From Natrarchaeobius oligotrophus (GTDB lineage Archaea > Halobacteriota > Halobacteria > Halobacteriales > Natrialbaceae), in assembly GCF_003841465.1 (NCBI RefSeq), contig NZ_REFZ01000011.1, forward strand, positions 62,001-126,000: DNA of 64,000 nucleotides, read 5' to 3'. Shown piece after piece: positions 18,851 to 25,978 of the stretch. Numbering within the stretch: position 1 is the stretch's first letter; every line of letters starts with the position of its first letter. Both the position numbers and the translations under genes were made by a program. The notes under the pieces were generated by a model. It was not told where the DNA came from. It made no database searches and was given only the letters and a program-made list of their open reading frames with translations.

Positions 18851-19981
18851 CTACGGGGCCCGTTCGTCCGTCGTCGGAAGTGTAAACGAGAACGTGGCCC
18901 CATCGCCAGGTGCGGATTCGACCCAGATGTCGCCGCCGTGGCGTTCGACGATCCGCTGACACAGCGCGAGCCCGATGCCCGTCCCGGGGTGATCCTCGCG
19001 GGTGTGCAAGCGGTTGAACACCTCGAAAATACGTTCGTGATCCGCCGGTTCGATGCCGATTCCCTCGTCGCGAACGGAGAGTATCCAGTTCGTCCCGTTC
19101 CGTTTCGCCGAGACGTGTATCACCGGCTCGTCGTCGCTGTACTCGATCGCGTTGCTCACCAGATTCTGCAACAACTGTTTCAACTGCGTCTCGTCGCCCG
19201 TCACTCGGGGTGCATTTTCGACGGTGATCTCCGCGTCGTTCTCGTCGATCGTTACCGCCAGATCCGCGATCACGTCGTCTAGTACCTCCTCCAGGTCGAC
19301 CGTCGAGAGCGACGCTCCGTCGGTGTCGACTCGGGAGTAGACGAGGAGCGCGTCGACCATCTCGCGCATCCGGTCGGCACCGTCGACGGCGTACGCGAGG
19401 AACTCCCGGCCGTCCTCGTCGAATCTGTCGCCGTAGCGATGCTCGAGTAGCTGGAGATAGCTCGAGACCATCCGCAGAGGTTCCTGGAGGTCGTGGGAGG
19501 CGGCGTAGGCGAACTGCTCGAGGCGTTCGTTGGACTCGCGCAGCCGCTCGACCACTTCCTCGACTTCGCGTTCGCGGGTTCTCGTCCTCGCTTCGCGGAC
19601 GCCCAGTCCGAGCCCGGCCAGCGAGCTAAAAGCGGACAAGATCAACACCGCCCGGACGGGGTTGGAGATGCCGCCCTCGACGACGACGTGGTAGATACCG
19701 AGGAAGGCGATCATCACGAAAAATCCGCCGACGCACCACTTCGCGACGATCGGATAGAACTCGGTGCGGACGTCGGTCTCCGGCAACCGGTAGCCGCCGT
19801 AGATCAACAGGACGCCGGGAACGGTGATAAACAGCGAGACGAACAGCGCACTCACCACGGGAGCGCCCGCGTCTACCTGACTGGCCCCCCGTATCACCGC
19901 GGACGCGATGAACAGCGTTCCCAGAACGATGATGATTCGTCCCGCTCCGAGCGCCGTCGTGAAGCGCTCCCACGTAGCCAT
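18851..19981 (-). CDS. Membrane sensor histidine kinase
   Basis: A 376-residue kinase. There are four N-terminal TM helices (about 10-125) including IIIVLGTLFIASAVI and FVSLFITVPGVLLIY. A coiled linker leads to the HisKA domain with the phospho-acceptor AYAASHDLQEPLRMV, then the HATPase domain with NLVSNAIEYS (N box), DEGIGIEP (G1) and GTGIGLALCQRIVERHGG (G2). This is the haloarchaeal Htr-like group without a separate sensor domain. The ATG at 19981 (MATWERFTTALG) is preferred over a longer start in arginine-rich sequence. No partner response regulator is adjacent. Confidence 0.88.
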   Translation of the reverse strand: MATWERFTTALGAGRIIIVLGTLFIASAVIRGASQVDAGAPVVSALFVSLFITVPGVLLIYGGYRLPETDVRTEFYPIVAKWCVGGFFVMIAFLGIYHVVVEGGISNPVRAVLILSAFSSLAGLGLGVREARTRTREREVEEVVERLRESNERLEQFAYAASHDLQEPLRMVSSYLQLLEHRYGDRFDEDGREFLAYAVDGADRMREMVDALLVYSRVDTDGASLSTVDLEEVLDDVIADLAVTIDENDAEITVENAPRVTGDETQLKQLLQNLVSNAIEYSDDEPVIHVSAKRNGTNWILSVRDEGIGIEPADHERIFEVFNRLHTREDHPGTGIGLALCQRIVERHGGDIWVESAPGDGATFSFTLPTTDERAP

Positions 19982-20184
19982 TGCTCGTAGTACCGCCACT
20001 CCAGATTTGTAACTTTCTGTTAAAATACCGATGGCTTCCGTTCGTGACGGATCGGGTGAAAGTACCGGCCGCGACCACGAGTATCGGACGATCGTCGCGG
20101 GTCGAGACCGACACCGCGTCGCTCGAAGGGGTCGCTCGTCGACCGTGACGCGGGCGACCACCCGTCCCGCGGTCGAACGACGGC

Positions 20185-20619
20185 CTACCGAACGATCGTG
20201 ACCGGAACCGGCGAGCGACGAGCGACGGTTTCCGCGACGCTGCCGAGCAGAATGCGACTCGCGCCAGTCCGGCCGTGACTACCGATCGCGACGTGGTCGA
20301 CGTCGTGCTCTTCGACGTAGTCGACGATCGACCGCGAGACGCCGCCGATCAGCTGTTCCGTCTCGAGGTCACAGCCGTGTTCCGCCGCGAGTTCGCGGGC
20401 GTCTTCGAAAATCGCATCTGCCCGACTCTCGTGGTGTTTCTGGATCTCGTCGTAGTTCGCCATGGCACCGCCTTCGAGCCCGGTCGCGGCGTAAAAATCA
20501 CCGGGATCGAGCACGTGTAACGCCGTGATCGTGGCGTCGGGATACTCCCGGCACGCGAACTCGAGGGCCTGAGTCGATCGGTCGGAGTCGTCGACGGGAA
20601 CGAGAACGTGGTCCGTCAT
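20185..20619 (-). CDS. Universal stress protein (UspA family)
   Basis: A 144-residue single-domain Usp. The N-terminus MTDHVLVPVDDSDRSTQALE carries the first strand, and the C-terminal GSHGRTGASRILLGSVAETV has the ATP-binding G-2x-G-9x-G(S/T) pattern, suggesting a nucleotide-binding Usp. An ATTTAAAT box centred near 20647 lies 28 bp upstream of the ATG at 20619, a clear leaderless promoter. Monocistronic. Confidence 0.9.
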   Translation of the reverse strand: MTDHVLVPVDDSDRSTQALEFACREYPDATITALHVLDPGDFYAATGLEGGAMANYDEIQKHHESRADAIFEDARELAAEHGCDLETEQLIGGVSRSIVDYVEEHDVDHVAIGSHGRTGASRILLGSVAETVARRSPVPVTIVR

Positions 20620-20730
20620 ACCGGATAGTACAGTCGTCTCCGATTTAAATTTCCGCACGGCTCGGCCGGGGTGGGAACGTACGAAAGGAATATGCGCTCG
20701 GCCGCTCGAGCGTGCGTCCGATCGGTCGGG

Positions 20731-21321
20731 TTACTTCGCGCGGCCCTGACCGCCGGTGTTCGACGGTCGAACCTTCTCCGCGCCCTTGCCGCGGTTGTGG
20801 AGGCCGCGGTTGGATTTCCCGGCGTTGGTGAGTCCGCGGAAGGCACGGTTGGTGTGTGCGTCGTCGCAGATCCAGTTGAGCTCGTCGTCGTTTTCGATCG
20901 CGGGGTGGTTCGGATCGACGAGGATCACTTCGAACCACTTCTGGGAGCCGTCTTCGCCGACCCAGTAGCTGTTGAGTACCCGCAGGTTGGGGTACTTCCG
21001 GGAGACGCGCTCTTCACCGATGCGCTGGATGTTCTTGCGTCGGCCGATGCGGTTGACGCCCTGGCGCTTCGAGCGCCGGCCGGCTTTGTGTCGCTGCTTG
21101 CGGGCGGTCCCCTTTCGAACCGCGACGCGAGCCATCACGACGCCCTGTTTCGCCTTGTAGCCGAGTTCGCGCGCTTTGTCGAGTCGCGTCGGGCGGTCGA
21201 TCCGTTCGATCGCGCCCTGCTTGCGCCACTCTTGCTTTCGTTGCCACTGCAGTTCCCCGAGTTTACCGTCGTCGGGGTTCTTCCACGCGTCCTTGATGTG
21301 GGAGTAGAAGCTTTTTGCCAT
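20731..21321 (-). CDS. rpl15e: 50S ribosomal protein L15e
   Basis: Archaeal/eukaryotic large-subunit protein, 196 residues, normal length. Landmarks are MAKSFYSHIKDAWKNP, RPTRLDKARELGYKAKQG, RKQRHKAGRRSKRQGVNRI and GLTNAGKSNRGLHNRGKGAE. The ATG at 21321 matches the family; a start 9 bp upstream (MTT) is possible. The promoter TATA (minus-strand CCTTATAC at about 21465-21472) lies about 145 bp upstream, implying a leader of roughly 120 nt with palindromes, described separately. Confidence 0.96.
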   Translation of the reverse strand: MAKSFYSHIKDAWKNPDDGKLGELQWQRKQEWRKQGAIERIDRPTRLDKARELGYKAKQGVVMARVAVRKGTARKQRHKAGRRSKRQGVNRIGRRKNIQRIGEERVSRKYPNLRVLNSYWVGEDGSQKWFEVILVDPNHPAIENDDELNWICDDAHTNRAFRGLTNAGKSNRGLHNRGKGAEKVRPSNTGGQGRAK

Positions 21322-21360
21322 CGTTGTCACCCGCGGGCGTTTCCTGGTTCAATCCGACTC

Positions 21361-21411
21361 GGGGACGTCCCCGCGGATCACATCCCGACCTGCGGCAGCT
21401 GCCGTGCAGGT
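21361..21411. promoter_or_regulatory. Palindromes in rpl15e leader
   Basis: A perfect 12-bp palindrome GGGGACGTCCCC (21361-21372) and an inverted repeat ACCTGC...GCAGGT around GGCAGCTGCC (21388-21411) lie 40-90 bp upstream of rpl15e. Both are inside the predicted transcript leader, so they could fold as RNA hairpins. Confidence 0.4.
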
Positions 21412-21482
21412 GCCCGCTGATGCCCGCGAACCAGCGAGTCGTCCGAACGTATCCAGCGTTGGGGTATAAGGCCTTCGAACCG

Positions 21483-21646
21483 CTCGAGCTCGTCACTGTC
21501 CGTGACGAAAAAGAGCGACGAATCGTTCTGGAGGCCGTCGACTACTACGGTGAGGGGTGATATCGTTCGATACGTTCCACGCCGCGACTGCGGAAACGCG
21601 TGGTGTGGACGTGCTCTCATCGGAAAACGACTACGAAGTCATCGAG
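21483..21646 (+). pseudogene. vapC (PIN toxin) fragment with frameshift
   Basis: The first frame ends LELVTVRDEKERRIVLEAVD then YYGEG and a TGA at 21558. One base later the next frame continues SFDTFHAATAETRGVDVL and DYEVIE. Together they match the C-terminal half of the intact VapC at 22841-23224 (LELVPVRNEEERQIVLKAVN, AFDAFHAATAETRTQNVL, DYEDIE). A single missing base near 21557 explains the frame change, and the N-terminal half with the first PIN aspartate is gone. It is a dead paralogue of the second vapC, not of the adjacent vapC. Confidence 0.75.
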
Positions 21647-21754
21647 CTGTTCGACCTCGTTCAGGACGATAGCTTACGTTACAGATCCCTGTGTACCTTG
21701 CCGGTTTTTGGTCCGTTGTTCACCGTCCGGAACGAGCATGGTCTGGACGTCATG

Positions 21755-21784
21755 ATTTTTAAGCGTACATGTAGTACTGTGTAC
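21755..21784 (+). promoter_or_regulatory. vapB1 TATA box and operator-like site
   Basis: TTTTTAAG at 21755-21762 is centred about 30 bp before the vapB ATG. Between the two, GTACATGTAGTACTGTGTAC (21765-21784) has three GTAC blocks around a central AGTACT, a plausible autoregulatory site for the antitoxin. Confidence 0.45.
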
Positions 21785-21788
21785 TGCA

Positions 21789-22049
21789 ATGGCGACAAAA
21801 ACGATTTCACTCGACGAAGAAGCCTACGAGCGGCTGAAGGCTCGAAAGAAAGAGGGAGAAAGCTTCAGTGAAACCGTCAAGCGCCTCGCAGGAGAACGGT
21901 CGTGGAATGAAGTCGCAGGTATCCTCTCTGAGGGAGAGGCTAGGGACCTCGAAAGCGCTATCGAGGAGGGGCGGACTCGGTCCAAAGAACGGAGTAAACG
22001 CCTCACAGCGGAGCTAGACGAAGCTGTTGGTAACGAAAAGCCGGAATGA
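21789..22049 (+). CDS. vapB: Antitoxin, VapB family (DUF217)
   Basis: An 86-residue antitoxin. MATKTISLDEEAYERLKARK is the ribbon-helix-helix-like N-terminus typical of archaeal DUF217/UPF0330 VapB proteins. ESFSETVKRLAGERSW follows, with a charged helical C-terminus that would cover the toxin. The stop overlaps the vapC ATG by 4 bp (ATGA), the standard antitoxin-toxin layout. The local base composition is less GC-rich than the flanking core genes. Confidence 0.85.
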   Translation: MATKTISLDEEAYERLKARKKEGESFSETVKRLAGERSWNEVAGILSEGEARDLESAIEEGRTRSKERSKRLTAELDEAVGNEKPE

Positions 22050-22438
22050 TTCAGGATACATCATTTATCATCGACTTATTACGTGGAGACGAAAACGCAA
22101 AACGGCTTCTCGACATCGTTGAGAAGGAATCACGACCACAGAAAGTATCCTCCGTAACGGTACTCGAACTCTACGAGGGTGTCGCCCGTTCACAAGCGCC
22201 AGAGGCGAAACGAGAACGTATCCTTGACGTACTGGAAACGAAGCACGTGGTAAGTGCCGACCAGGCCGTAATGCGAAAAGCCGGGAAACTCTCCGGTGAA
22301 CTACTCAACGAGGGTGAGCAGATTGAGCGGGAGGATTGTATTATCGCAGCAACTGCCCTCTTGAACGACGAGCCGATTATCACGGGAAATACTAAACATT
22401 TCAACCGTGTCGATGGACTCGAAGTACGGTCGTACTAG
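22046..22438 (+). CDS. vapC: PIN-domain toxin VapC
   Basis: A 130-residue PIN ribonuclease. The acidic residues expected in the active site are visible: Asp4 in MIQDTSFIIDLL, Glu in TVLELYEGVA, Asp in EREDCIIAATAL, and the Asn of ITGNTKHF. By family it cleaves RNA (often tRNA or rRNA) when free of VapB. It overlaps vapB by 4 bp. A copy of the aroQ 3' end follows 25 bp after its stop. Confidence 0.88.
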   Translation: MIQDTSFIIDLLRGDENAKRLLDIVEKESRPQKVSSVTVLELYEGVARSQAPEAKRERILDVLETKHVVSADQAVMRKAGKLSGELLNEGEQIEREDCIIAATALLNDEPIITGNTKHFNRVDGLEVRSY

Positions 22439-22462
22439 TAGAGATCATCCGGTAGAGTAGCT

Positions 22463-22512
22463 GCTACCGATTCTCTCGCTGCTCAACTTTGTTCAGATAG
22501 ATAATATCCAAT
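22463..22512 (-). repeat. aroQ 3'-end duplication, copy 1
   Basis: Read on the minus strand it ends DIIYLNKVEQRENR then a TAG stop (22464-22466). The intact chorismate mutase ends IELNKVEQRSNR. It matches copy 2 (23247-23296) at 42 of 46 aligned bases and has the same orientation as aroQ. It sits immediately downstream of vapC and looks like an attachment-site scar. Confidence 0.7.
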
Positions 22513-22598
22513 GTGCGAACAGATGAAACACTGATGACTGTACCATTGGTTCCCTGTTGGTGGTAAGATTCTTCGTCTATGGCATCATAGTCACATCT

Positions 22599-22844
22599 AT
22601 GTCAGCAGAAACGGACGGGCAGGGGAGGCTGTACATCCCCAAAGACGTACGAGAAAAATACGGCGAGAAGTACCACATCGTCACGTACGATGACAGAATC
22701 GAACTCGTTCCGGTTGCGGACGACCCGCTCGCTGCAGTCCGCGAAGCGGCAGGCGAGTTACGTGATGCGTCTATCGACGATATTCGCGCGGACATCGAAG
22801 CAGAAGCGAAAGCTGAGGCCCGTGAGAAAGGGGACGATAGATGA
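22599..22844 (+). CDS. AbrB/MazE-type antitoxin
   Basis: An 81-residue antitoxin with a swapped-hairpin AbrB domain (GQGRLYIPKDVREKYGEKYH). A helical acidic tail rich in Glu/Ala (IRADIEAEAKAEAREKGDDR) would bind the toxin. The ATG at 22599 gives MSAETDGQGRLYIPKDV; a longer in-frame start adds a hydrophobic stretch not seen in the family. It overlaps the next gene by 4 bp (ATGA). Confidence 0.82.
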   Translation: MSAETDGQGRLYIPKDVREKYGEKYHIVTYDDRIELVPVADDPLAAVREAAGELRDASIDDIRADIEAEAKAEAREKGDDR

Positions 22845-23224
22845 CGGTCTACGTCGAAACCGACTTTCTACTCGCGCTCGCCAAAGACTCGGACTGGTTG
22901 CAGCAATCAGCAGAAGACGCACTCGACGAGTACGACGTAGAAACGTCGGCCTTCTCCTATCTCGAACTCCTCCTCGCCCGAGAACGGTACGAGTTCGATT
23001 ACGTCCCACTCGTGGCCAATCTGCTCGAACTCGTTCCTGTCCGAAACGAGGAAGAGCGACAAATCGTTCTGAAGGCCGTCAACTACTACGACGAGGGAAT
23101 GACCGCGTTCGATGCGTTCCACGCCGCAACTGCAGAGACGCGGACGCAGAACGTGCTCTTCTCGGAACAGGACTACGAGGACATCGAGGTGGAACGAGTC
23201 CCGCTAGAACCGGCTGATGAGTGA
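22841..23224 (+). CDS. PIN-domain toxin (VapC family)
   Basis: A 127-residue PIN protein. The first aspartate is in MTVYVETDFLLALAKDSDW, the glutamate in FSYLELLLARE, and FDAFHAATAETR carries the C-terminal part of the site. It differs from the 22046-22438 toxin, pairs with an AbrB-type antitoxin, and is the intact relative of the broken copy at 21483-21646. The next aroQ-end copy begins 22 bp after its stop. Confidence 0.85.
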   Translation: MTVYVETDFLLALAKDSDWLQQSAEDALDEYDVETSAFSYLELLLARERYEFDYVPLVANLLELVPVRNEEERQIVLKAVNYYDEGMTAFDAFHAATAETRTQNVLFSEQDYEDIEVERVPLEPADE

Positions 23225-23246
23225 CGTAGTAATATCTCTGTCGTGC

Positions 23247-23296
23247 GCTACCGATTCTCGCGCTGCTCAACCTTGTTCAGGTAGATAAAATCCATG
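23247..23296 (-). repeat. aroQ 3'-end duplication, copy 2
   Basis: The minus strand reads DFIYLNKVEQRENR then TAG. It is nearly identical to copy 1 (22463-22512), and its shared block with the real aroQ end includes ACCTTGTTCA. It has the same orientation as aroQ and lies directly after the second vapC. Confidence 0.7.
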
Positions 23297-23371
23297 GTAC
23301 GAGTCACAGAAAATATCTTCCGTGGGTAATAGTGGGCAACACTTATTCAGCAGTAGGTCCAAGTCGGTAAC

Positions 23372-23611
23372 ATGACGAAAGTAGATGCTCGGGACCTACG
23401 AACTAACGAGACCGATGACCGAGGTCGAATCTATCTCGGAACGGAGTACGCGAACAAGCGTGTGACCGTCGCCGTCGTTGAGGTAGAATCCGACCATCCC
23501 GACGAAGATGAACTGGCTGCTGCGTATCGCGAGGCATCTGAGAGTGCGGAAAAGCTTGCAGAAGAGTGGGACGAAGCATCGGACGAGGCGTGGGACGGGC
23601 TGGATAAATGA
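23372..23611 (+). CDS. Antitoxin-like protein paired with MazF/PemK toxin
   Basis: A 79-residue acidic protein. The N-terminal part (TDDRGRIYLGTEYANKRVTV) has the strand-rich AbrB-like feel of haloarchaeal MazE-type partners. The C-terminal half is a Glu/Ala-rich helix. It overlaps the PemK/MazF gene by 4 bp, which supports the antitoxin call. A CTTATTC box about 30 bp upstream of the ATG suggests its own promoter. Confidence 0.75.
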   Translation: MTKVDARDLRTNETDDRGRIYLGTEYANKRVTVAVVEVESDHPDEDELAAAYREASESAEKLAEEWDEASDEAWDGLDK

Positions 23612-23961
23612 GCGAGGACTCTGAAATTCGTCGCGGTGACGTCGTTATCGTTCGACTCGATCCTGCGGAAGGGCACGAGATGAAGAAAACTCGCCCTGCG
23701 GTAGTCGTCCAGAACGATGTTGGGAATAAAAATGCTAGTACGACTATCGTTGCACCTGCGACGGGAACGCACAGGGGCTACCCGTTCGAGGTTCTCGTCG
23801 AAGCAGCGGAGTCGCCGTTCGAGAACGATTCCTCGGTCCGCCTCGACCAGATTCGTGTCGTCTCCATCGAAAAACGGATTCACTCGGTGCTTGGAAGTCT
23901 CGACAGAGAGTCGATGGAGGCAGTGGACGAAGCGTTGAAACTGAGCCTCGGACTGGACTGA
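23608..23961 (+). CDS. MazF/PemK family endoribonuclease toxin
   Basis: A 117-residue toxin. IRRGDVVIVRLDPAEGHEMK then KTRPAVVVQND is the MazF/PemK core, with the catalytic Arg in KKTRPAVVV, and TIVAPATG carries the conserved Thr/Ser turn. VRLDQIRVVSIEKRI is the conserved C-terminal strand pair. By family it cleaves mRNA at short sequences. It forms a module with the preceding gene (ATGA overlap). Confidence 0.87.
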   Translation: MSEDSEIRRGDVVIVRLDPAEGHEMKKTRPAVVVQNDVGNKNASTTIVAPATGTHRGYPFEVLVEAAESPFENDSSVRLDQIRVVSIEKRIHSVLGSLDRESMEAVDEALKLSLGLD

Positions 23962-24022
23962 CGTATCTGTTGCGATCAGTATAGGGGATTCACTTATCGG
24001 AGCAGGCAGCGTATCGTTCATT

Positions 24023-24310
24023 ATGCCTGAAGAAGTTCTGTTCAAATCAGAGAGTGATCAGACCCGGGAAGACATCGCCTCGTATCTGCGCAGTGTCGCT
24101 GATAAGCTCGAACAAGGGGATGCAGTCACACTCAAATCCGGTTCCGAGTCCGTGACAATGGAACCGCCAGCGCGCCCGACATTTGAGGTCAAAGCCGAAC
24201 GCGAGGGGCCAACGGACGGCCCCGGTGAATTGAGTATCGAGTTCGAGCTTGAATGGGACGAAAACGGCAATGAGGGGGACGGCGGGAGCGGTCAGTTAGA
24301 AATCGAGTGA
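24023..24310 (+). CDS. Amphi-Trp domain-containing protein
   Basis: A 95-residue acidic protein. It begins MPEEVLFKSESDQTREDIA, has VADKLEQGDAVTLKSG, and the C-terminal ELSIEFELEWDENGN with the single conserved Trp in an amphipathic strand, which defines the amphi-Trp family. Function unknown. It may be part of the right-hand cassette with the MazF module, since it lies 61 bp after it on the same strand. Confidence 0.75.
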   Translation: MPEEVLFKSESDQTREDIASYLRSVADKLEQGDAVTLKSGSESVTMEPPARPTFEVKAEREGPTDGPGELSIEFELEWDENGNEGDGGSGQLEIE

Positions 24311-24641
24311 CCAGTTCGCACGTGTAGTTGCCGTTCAGTACAGCAACCTCTTTTACCGGGGGCATCGGCTGGCGTCTGCGCCGCCAGCCTCAACCCCCGG
24401 CAAAACCCGTTGATGCCAAAAGGCCGCCGTCGCGGGGTTTCACCCCGCTCCGGCGGTGAATCGCTCACTCTGTTCGCGAATGCGAGAGCGAGTTTGCCCG
24501 TTCCATTCGCACGTGTAGTGTCCGCTGACTCTGATAATCTACCTACTGCTCAAACTATTCGATACGAACCAACTGAATAGCAACCGGAAGATTTCTAAAC
24601 GCAAACCTAAAGATAACCACACTTAGAAACCCGTTTAGTGC
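24311..24641. other. Non-coding region with multi-hairpin element
   Basis: 331 bp between the amphi-Trp gene and the aroQ stop. It contains a 14-bp direct repeat flanking three strong hairpins (24315-24519) and then about 120 bp of AT-rich sequence up to aroQ. No open frame with family features is seen. Confidence 0.6.
24315..24519. mobile_element. MITE-like or structured-RNA element flanked by direct repeats
   Basis: The 14-bp repeat TTCGCACGTGTAGT occurs at 24315-24328 and 24506-24519. Between the copies lie three hairpins. The first, 24351-24405, pairs CCGGGGG with CCCCCGG and GGCTGGCG with CGCCAGCC and is closed by TTTT/AAAA. The second, 24424-24456, pairs CCGCCG/CGGCGG and GCGGGG/CCCCGC. 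The third, 24461-24491, pairs TCGCTC/GAGCGA. The flanking repeats could be a target duplication around a non-autonomous element, or the whole could encode a small structured RNA. Confidence 0.4.
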
Positions 24642-24965
24642 TTATCTATTGCTTCTTTGCTCGACCTTGTTCAACTCGATCAGCAGCCGGAAGATGGCTT
24701 TCACCAGGTTCGCGTCGACGTCGAACTGCTTCGCGTTCCGGCCGGCGCGGTCCATCACCTGCTGTTCCTGTTTTTCGTCGGTCGTCGGCAGGTCGTGCTC
24801 CGCTTTGACCTGGGCGATCGTATCCGCGACGTACGTCCGCTGGGCGATCAGTTCGACGATCTCCCGGTCGATCGTCTCGATCTCCTCGCGGAGTTCGTCC
24901 AGCGACATCTCCTCCGGCGTTCGATTCTCCGTGCCGTCCTCGGTGGTATCGGGGTCTCGAGTCAT
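24642..24965 (-). CDS. aroQ: Chorismate mutase (AroQ type)
   Basis: Converts chorismate to prephenate for Phe and Tyr synthesis. The 107 residues are one helical AroQ domain: LDELREEIETIDREIVELIA, QRTYVADTIAQVKAEHDLP, and the C-terminal LLIELNKVEQRSNR. The ATG at 24965 overlaps the shikimate-kinase stop by 4 bp, so the two are translated in tandem. Its 3' end appears to be the target of repeated insertions to its left, with partial copies of this end at 22463 and 23247. Confidence 0.9.
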   Translation of the reverse strand: MTRDPDTTEDGTENRTPEEMSLDELREEIETIDREIVELIAQRTYVADTIAQVKAEHDLPTTDEKQEQQVMDRAGRNAKQFDVDANLVKAIFRLLIELNKVEQRSNR

Positions 24966-25834
24966 GTCGTTCGTGTTCCGTCCGTCCGCGTCCGCAACAG
25001 CCGCGTCGTTCCGTCGCGCTCGCGCCACCGACGCTCGACGTCCTCGAGCGTCGTCCGATCCCCGACGGCGACGTAACTCGGTCCGGTTCCGGACAGCGAC
25101 ACGCCGGCGACGTCGGGGAGCGCGTCGATCATGGGGCCGGTCGAAAAGCCGAGCGCGCCACAGAAGGCGAAGCCGTTGACGGTCATCGCCTCGCCGTAGC
25201 GCCCCTCGAGCGCGAGTTCCTCGACGAGATCGGCCACCGGTGCGATCCGCTGGCAGGCGGAAACGTCTGCGTCGGCGCTGAAGGACTGCTCCGGCGGCGT
25301 GTAGACGAGCGCGTGGCAGTCGAGTACGTCGCGCGCGAGCAGTTCGTCGGCCGCGTTGTCCGTGACGGTGACGCCGCCGAGCATGCTCGCGCTCGCGTCG
25401 TCGAACGCGCCGGTGACCGTCACGCCCGCGTCCCGTGCGGCGCGAACGCCGATCCGGCAGGCGTCGATTCGATCGACGGCGTCGGACACCGCGAGGGCGT
25501 CGAGCGTCGCGAGCACCGTCGCGTTGGCGGCGGCGCTCGAGCTCTTCAACCCCGACGCCATCGGAACTTCACTTTCGGTTTGTACCCTGGCGCCGACGTC
25601 GGATTCGTCGAGTCCCGCGGGGTCGGCGTACTCGGCGAGCGTTCGTTCGACGCAGCGTTCGACGAGCGCCGTGTCGGCGTCGGGCTGGTCGACGACCTCG
25701 GCGTCGATCTCGCCGTCGTCGGTGAGATCGACGGTGGCTGTCGTCTCGAGGTCGATCGCGAACGCGGAGCCGACGCCGGTGGCGAGGGCGTTGAGCACCG
25801 TTCCGGCTGCCGGAGCGACGGCGCGGCCGTCCAT
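24962..25834 (-). CDS. aroK: Shikimate kinase, archaeal GHMP type
   Basis: Phosphorylates shikimate in the aromatic amino-acid pathway. The 290 residues have GHMP-kinase architecture rather than the bacterial P-loop type. The ATP-binding PMASGLKSSSAAANATV lies near residue 93, and the C-terminal motif SLSGTGPSYVAVGD is present. The ATG at 25834 gives MDGRAVAPAAGTVLNALATG, which is the family start. It forms an aroK-aroQ operon. Confidence 0.9.
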   Translation of the reverse strand: MDGRAVAPAAGTVLNALATGVGSAFAIDLETTATVDLTDDGEIDAEVVDQPDADTALVERCVERTLAEYADPAGLDESDVGARVQTESEVPMASGLKSSSAAANATVLATLDALAVSDAVDRIDACRIGVRAARDAGVTVTGAFDDASASMLGGVTVTDNAADELLARDVLDCHALVYTPPEQSFSADADVSACQRIAPVADLVEELALEGRYGEAMTVNGFAFCGALGFSTGPMIDALPDVAGVSLSGTGPSYVAVGDRTTLEDVERRWRERDGTTRLLRTRTDGTRTT

Positions 25835-25978
25835 ACGAACACACTCTCAGAGGGTGTATTTACGGCTGACGGTATCGACGGCGTGCGAATTCCGCGAGGA
25901 CGGCGCGAATCGGCCACAGTCGCCGGACGCGGACGAAAACACGCACCGTTTTTCCCCGACCAGTGCGAACGATCCGTC

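Larger units (their letters stand above)
21322..21788. other. Region between rpl15e and vapB
   Basis: A 467-bp region holding the rpl15e leader and promoter (to about 21472), a broken vapC fragment (21483-21646), a faint aroQ-end-like sequence (21647-21664) and the vapB promoter with an operator-like site (21755-21784). No intact gene. Confidence 0.6.

Noticed and set aside
21331-21440. Possible tRNA with a TTCAATC loop near 21350
   Set aside because: The flanking five bases do not pair and no acceptor stem or anticodon arm can be drawn.
22463-23296. CRISPR-like reading of the two 46-50 bp repeats
   Set aside because: Only two copies 784 bp apart with whole genes between them, and they encode the end of aroQ. 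Not a CRISPR array.
24520-24641. A further aroQ-end copy near CTGCTCAAAC at about 24545
   Set aside because: Only 8-9 bases match and the peptide frame is not kept, so it may be chance.
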